A stretch of DNA of 64,000 bases from Leptospiraceae bacterium (GTDB lineage Bacteria > Spirochaetota > Leptospiria > Leptospirales > Leptospiraceae). Below are positions 61,376 to 64,000 of the stretch, one piece after another. A program made the position numbers and the translations under genes. Under the pieces are notes generated by a model. The model ran no database searches and was not told the DNA's origin. It saw only the letters and a program-made list of their open reading frames with translations. Numbering within the stretch: the stretch's first letter is position 1; each line of letters starts with the position of its first letter. The stretch is from the NCBI GenBank assembly GCA_024233875.1, contig JACKPB010000007.1, forward strand, positions 1-64,000, in the 5' to 3' direction.

Positions 61376-61441
61376 GGGGTTTGGGGTGCAACCCAAGTAA
61401 ATCCCACCTCTTAAAAGCCCTACTAAGGGGTTTTTGAGGTG
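61376..61441. other. two adjacent hairpins
   Basis: First hairpin: GGGGTTT/AAATCCC (61376-61382, 61399-61405; one mismatch) with an inner stem TTGGG/CCCAA (61381-61385, 61392-61396) as alternative. Second: CACCTC / GAGGTG (61405-61410, 61436-61441), continuing inward through AAA/TTT and CCCT/AGGG around ACTA. Together they could be a structured RNA or a terminator-like element. No known family is recognised. Confidence 0.45.
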
Positions 61442-61607
61442 CCCTTCAATTGGATCGAATTCAGAACCTCGAATCAATTGAATTTCTTTTCATTTTTTCA
61501 AATAGAAGAATTTTTGCAAAGATTGAATTTTTCTCACATCAATAAAGAATTATTTCAAATTTCAAATATTCACCAAAATCCCCCCCCTATTCATTAGAAT
61601 TTGGAAT

Positions 61608-62006
61608 TATAGTCATTTTCAGAATGATTTGCTATTTCATAGAGAAATTTTCAATAAAATGGCTACATACCTTAAGAGGAAACTGATAGGATTCTGATAA
61701 CCGGTATATAGTCATTTTCAGAATGATTTGCTATTTCATAGAGGAATTTTCAATAAAATGGCTACATACCTTAAGAAGAAACCGATAGGTTTTTGATAAC
61801 CGGTATATAGTCATTTTCGAATGGATTAGCTATTTCAAAGAGAAATTTTCAATAAAATGGCTACATACCTTAAGAGGAAACCGATAGGTTTCTGATAACC
61901 GGTATATAGTCATTTCCAGAATGATTTGCTATTTCAAAGAGGAATTTTCAATAAAATGGCTACATACCTTAAGAAGAAACCGATAGGTTTTTGATAACCG
62001 GCATAG
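61608..62006 (+). repeat. four tandem 99-bp repeats
   Basis: Four near-identical copies start at 61608, 61707, 61806 and 61905, each opening TATAGTCATTTYC and closing near AACCGGTA. The period is exactly 99 bases, a multiple of three. All three forward frames contain stops; in one frame each copy reads YSHFQNDLLFHREIFNKMA... and ends with two stops. Copies differ at a handful of positions (for example TTTGCTATTTCATAGAGG versus the AAAGAG form). Related single copies lie at 37939-38039 and 54603-54703. Confidence 0.93.
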
Positions 62007-62250
62007 GCATTCGATTCTGAAATTCTTTAAAAATACTTGCCTAAAATTTCCCATTGTTGCTTTCATTAATCAGACAACTAGTTTTTTAGTTACAGAGCAA
62101 GATTCCGGACTCAAGAAATCCCTACTTTCCATGCAATAAATTCTGATTTTAAGGATTTTTTAGGTTTTTCAGGTTTTTTCAACCCAAGAACACTGAATGA
62201 ACTCTCAGGGAAGTCTTTATGATTGAGATGAATTTGTCGAAAGGATTACT

Positions 62251-63513
62251 ATGAAATACTATCTTTTTCTCCTGTTTTTTTTCGGGAATTTTTTTACCCA
62301 TCTTTCTTCTGAAAATGTAAAAACTACCGAAGTTGAGACAGAAAATATTCTACTCTGGGAAGGGGAGATCAATGCTATCTTCAAAGAAAAAGGTAGGATT
62401 CGAATCATAGTTCCGGCAGATCCCGATTGGACCGGGGTGACCTTTGCTGAAGTCAAAGAAAAGATTCTGACAGAAAAAAACTTCCCCATCCGACAGAAAA
62501 TCACCAAAAAAGTCATAGGAGATTTTGAAGTCTTGGAAGTCCTCCTGGAAAATATCCTCGGTAAGAAAAAGGATGACATTCGGTTTCAGATCGTCCTCAA
62601 TGGAAAGATCACCCTTCGAAACAGAAAAGCTATTTCGAAGATTTCAAATGATTTTTATATCTCCAAATTTAGAAAAGAAATTACTTATATAGACCCATCA
62701 TCATTTTTTAAAGAAACAAGAACCCAACCTCCCAAACTTTTCATTCACCCGAAAGACAAGAAGGAAATGGTATTTGTCCCGGGAGGTATCTTTCTTCACG
62801 GTCAGGGGAAATACGGTGATAGCGATGATTACAATCCGGCCTTTGAAAATCCGGATTTTTCAAACTTAATGGATATCCCATCTTTTTATATAGATAAGTA
62901 TGAAGTGACCAACCGAGAATACGATCGTTTCCTGAGAGAAACCGGAAACAAACCACCCTTTTACTGGGAGGGCTCTGAAATTCCACCCGGAAAAGAGGAT
63001 CATCCTGTAATCCATCTAACATATCGAGAAGTAGAAGCCTATGCTGTGTGGTCCGGAAAGCAAATACCTACAGAATTTGAATGGGAAAAAGCAGCCCGGG
63101 GCAAGGGAATCAAGGAAACAAAAAACCGTCAGGATCGTTATGATTTTGAAATGAACACGATTCGATATCCATTCGGTAACCAATTTGACCCGGTCCTCTG
63201 CAATTCAGCTGAGTCGGGATACAACGATACTGTTTCGGTCTATGAACTTTCCGCAAAAGGAGCGAGTCCTTACGGAGCGATCGGTATGTGCGGAAATGCC
63301 GCAGAATGGACAAGTAGCTGGTATCTTCCCTATAAAGATCATAAGTTCACATCACCCATGGCAGGCAAAACCCTGAAAGTGATACGTGGTGGGTCTTATC
63401 TGGACAAAGGTAGACGTAGTACAGTTTATTATAGAACTTATGGAGGACTACCAAATCTTAGAGAAGATAGAAAAGCCGGATTTCGTTTGATAAAGTACTA
63501 CAATCCCAACTAG
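62251..63513 (+). CDS. exported SUMF1/FGE-domain protein without catalytic cysteines
   Basis: A 420-residue protein with a signal peptide (about 1-19). After about 170 unassigned residues comes a formylglycine-generating-enzyme (SUMF1) domain (about 171-420): MVFVPGGIFLHGQ, FYIDKYEVTNREY, EVEAYAVWSGKQIPTEFEWEKAARG, GMCGNAAEWTSSWY and the ending KVIRGGSY ... AGFRLIKY. The C-terminal RGGSY region lacks the paired catalytic Cys of true FGE, so it probably does not make formylglycine. AAGGA lies 5 bases before the ATG. Confidence 0.88.
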   Translation: MKYYLFLLFFFGNFFTHLSSENVKTTEVETENILLWEGEINAIFKEKGRIRIIVPADPDWTGVTFAEVKEKILTEKNFPIRQKITKKVIGDFEVLEVLLENILGKKKDDIRFQIVLNGKITLRNRKAISKISNDFYISKFRKEITYIDPSSFFKETRTQPPKLFIHPKDKKEMVFVPGGIFLHGQGKYGDSDDYNPAFENPDFSNLMDIPSFYIDKYEVTNREYDRFLRETGNKPPFYWEGSEIPPGKEDHPVIHLTYREVEAYAVWSGKQIPTEFEWEKAARGKGIKETKNRQDRYDFEMNTIRYPFGNQFDPVLCNSAESGYNDTVSVYELSAKGASPYGAIGMCGNAAEWTSSWYLPYKDHKFTSPMAGKTLKVIRGGSYLDKGRRSTVYYRTYGGLPNLREDRKAGFRLIKYYNPN

Positions 63514-63514
63514 A

Positions 63515-63534
63515 GGATTGTTTTAAAACAATCC
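63515..63534. terminator. perfect palindrome between convergent genes
   Basis: A 20-bp perfect inverted repeat, GGATTGTTTT / AAAACAATCC, overlapping the last codons of the DegT gene and following the stop of the SUMF1 gene. With A/T runs at the centre it can fold on both strands and probably ends both transcripts. Confidence 0.6.
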
Positions 63535-64000
63535 CTTGATTGAGTTGGATATCCTACTGACATTATCTTTAGTCAGGTTGGGGTAGATTGGAATGCAATG
63601 TCCTCTCTGATAGAGTCTTTCTGTATTCGGATAGTCCTGATTTTGAAGACCGAGGATTTTGTATAGAGGCTCCTGAATCACTCGATCAATTCCTATTTGA
63701 AGAGATTTGTAGTACCGATCTACTTCATCAAAAGACTTGGACACGATGACCGGAAATCGATTGAACTGATCTTCGGAAGCCTTTTGAAAGTATGTTTCAT
63801 GAGAGGAAGACATAACAGCCTGAAGATACACCTGAGCAATTTTTTTCTTCCTTTCTATAATCACTCCCAGCTTAGAAATTTGCTCGATTCCTATAGCAGC
63901 TTGAAAATCCAATAAATTGTATTCAAACTTAATCATTGAAGTCGATTTCTTTTTCAATCCGGGGAGATACTTATACGATCGAATCGTTTCTGCTAAAGTA
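63523..64000 (-). CDS. DegT/DnrJ/EryC1-family aminotransferase, 5' end outside window
   Basis: The C-terminal part (about 159 codons) of a PLP sugar aminotransferase; the frame is open to the window edge (the residues before the first visible Met read SYKYLPGLKKK). The block FEYNLLDFQAAIGIEQISKL is the family's conserved C-terminal helix, followed by RKKIAQVYLQAV. The closing region GHCIPIYPNLTKDNVSRISNSI is also typical. Such enzymes aminate keto-sugars for surface polysaccharides. The catalytic Lys lies off the window. Confidence 0.88.
   Translation of the reverse strand, partial: TLAETIRSYKYLPGLKKKSTSMIKFEYNLLDFQAAIGIEQISKLGVIIERKKKIAQVYLQAVMSSSHETYFQKASEDQFNRFPVIVSKSFDEVDRYYKSLQIGIDRVIQEPLYKILGLQNQDYPNTERLYQRGHCIPIYPNLTKDNVSRISNSIKGLF

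Larger units (their letters stand above)
61170..62250. other. 1.1-kb non-coding stretch
   Basis: No credible gene is seen in either strand of this AT-rich region. It contains a structured element with two nested hairpins (61376-61441), a C-run near 61590 and four 99-bp tandem repeats (61608-62006). The last 240 bases must hold the promoter of the SUMF1-domain gene. It is the largest gap of the window. Confidence 0.8.

Noticed and set aside
61608..62006. Tandem array as a CRISPR
   Set aside because: The 99-bp units follow each other directly without unique spacers, and no cas gene is nearby.
62251..63513. True formylglycine-generating enzyme
   Set aside because: The SUMF1 fold is present but the paired catalytic cysteines after RGGSY are missing, and no sulfatase gene is nearby.

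Overview
The window is AT-rich, gene-dense chromosomal DNA that looks like a member of the Leptospiraceae, most likely Leptospira itself (an inference from gene content, not from a database match). Pointers are LL-diaminopimelate aminotransferase (dapL), the futalosine-route menaquinone gene mqnC, spirochete-type lipoproteins with loose lipoboxes, several SpoIIE/STAS/HATPase regulators and a 7TM-DISM receptor. No phage, insertion sequence, CRISPR array or rRNA operon is seen. One tRNA (Leu-CAA) is present.

Layout. 1-6.1 kb: a small basic protein, then a minus-strand run of bcp-type peroxiredoxin, pepA and an unusual Na+/alanine symporter-phosphatidylserine decarboxylase fusion, and an exported protein. 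6.3-11.6 kb: a SpoIIE-type phosphatase plus TPR protein on the plus strand, converging on a minus-strand operon of desaturase-reductase fusion, mazG, an unknown gene, an HATPase and a STAS protein. 13.9-22.9 kb: hemerythrin, CPBP protease, DUF4384 and SuFu-like genes, then an operon with a PilZ/GAF-like unknown, an ECF sigma factor, two small membrane proteins and holB, converging on mrp. 23.4-33.8 kb: a phosphoesterase with a free-standing lipoyl protein, a second HATPase, and a plus-strand envelope series (M23/LysM peptidase, MscS channel, serine hydrolase, 7TM-DISM receptor, lipoprotein) followed by aroD and manA. 33.8-40.8 kb: an App1-type phosphatase, mqnC, a chemotaxis receptor, an amidase, tRNA-Leu and a thioesterase. 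41.1-46.8 kb: a 1082-residue repeat protein and a TPM/Tim44-like membrane triad. 47-58.3 kb: dapL, pyrB, a glycosyltransferase, map, a second phosphoesterase, a catalytically dead ALDH-fold protein, a MORN protein, ispF and prfC. 58.4-64 kb: a lipoprotein, an RlmK-like methyltransferase with a GlnD-like ACT protein, a 1.1-kb non-coding stretch with a tandem repeat array, an SUMF1-domain protein and a truncated DegT aminotransferase.

Most housekeeping genes are conventional. The features most worth a second look are the two domain fusions (symporter-PSD and DesA3-like desaturase-reductase), a family of roughly 100-bp repeats (four 99-bp tandem copies plus two single copies elsewhere) that can be aligned in one reading frame, a pair of near-identical palindromes upstream of the hemerythrin and chemoreceptor genes, the ALDH-like pseudoenzyme, and the glycine-repeat protein whose ribosome binding site lies in a perfect hairpin. 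Start codons were moved from the longest open frame to internal starts where a ribosome binding site or family length supported it.
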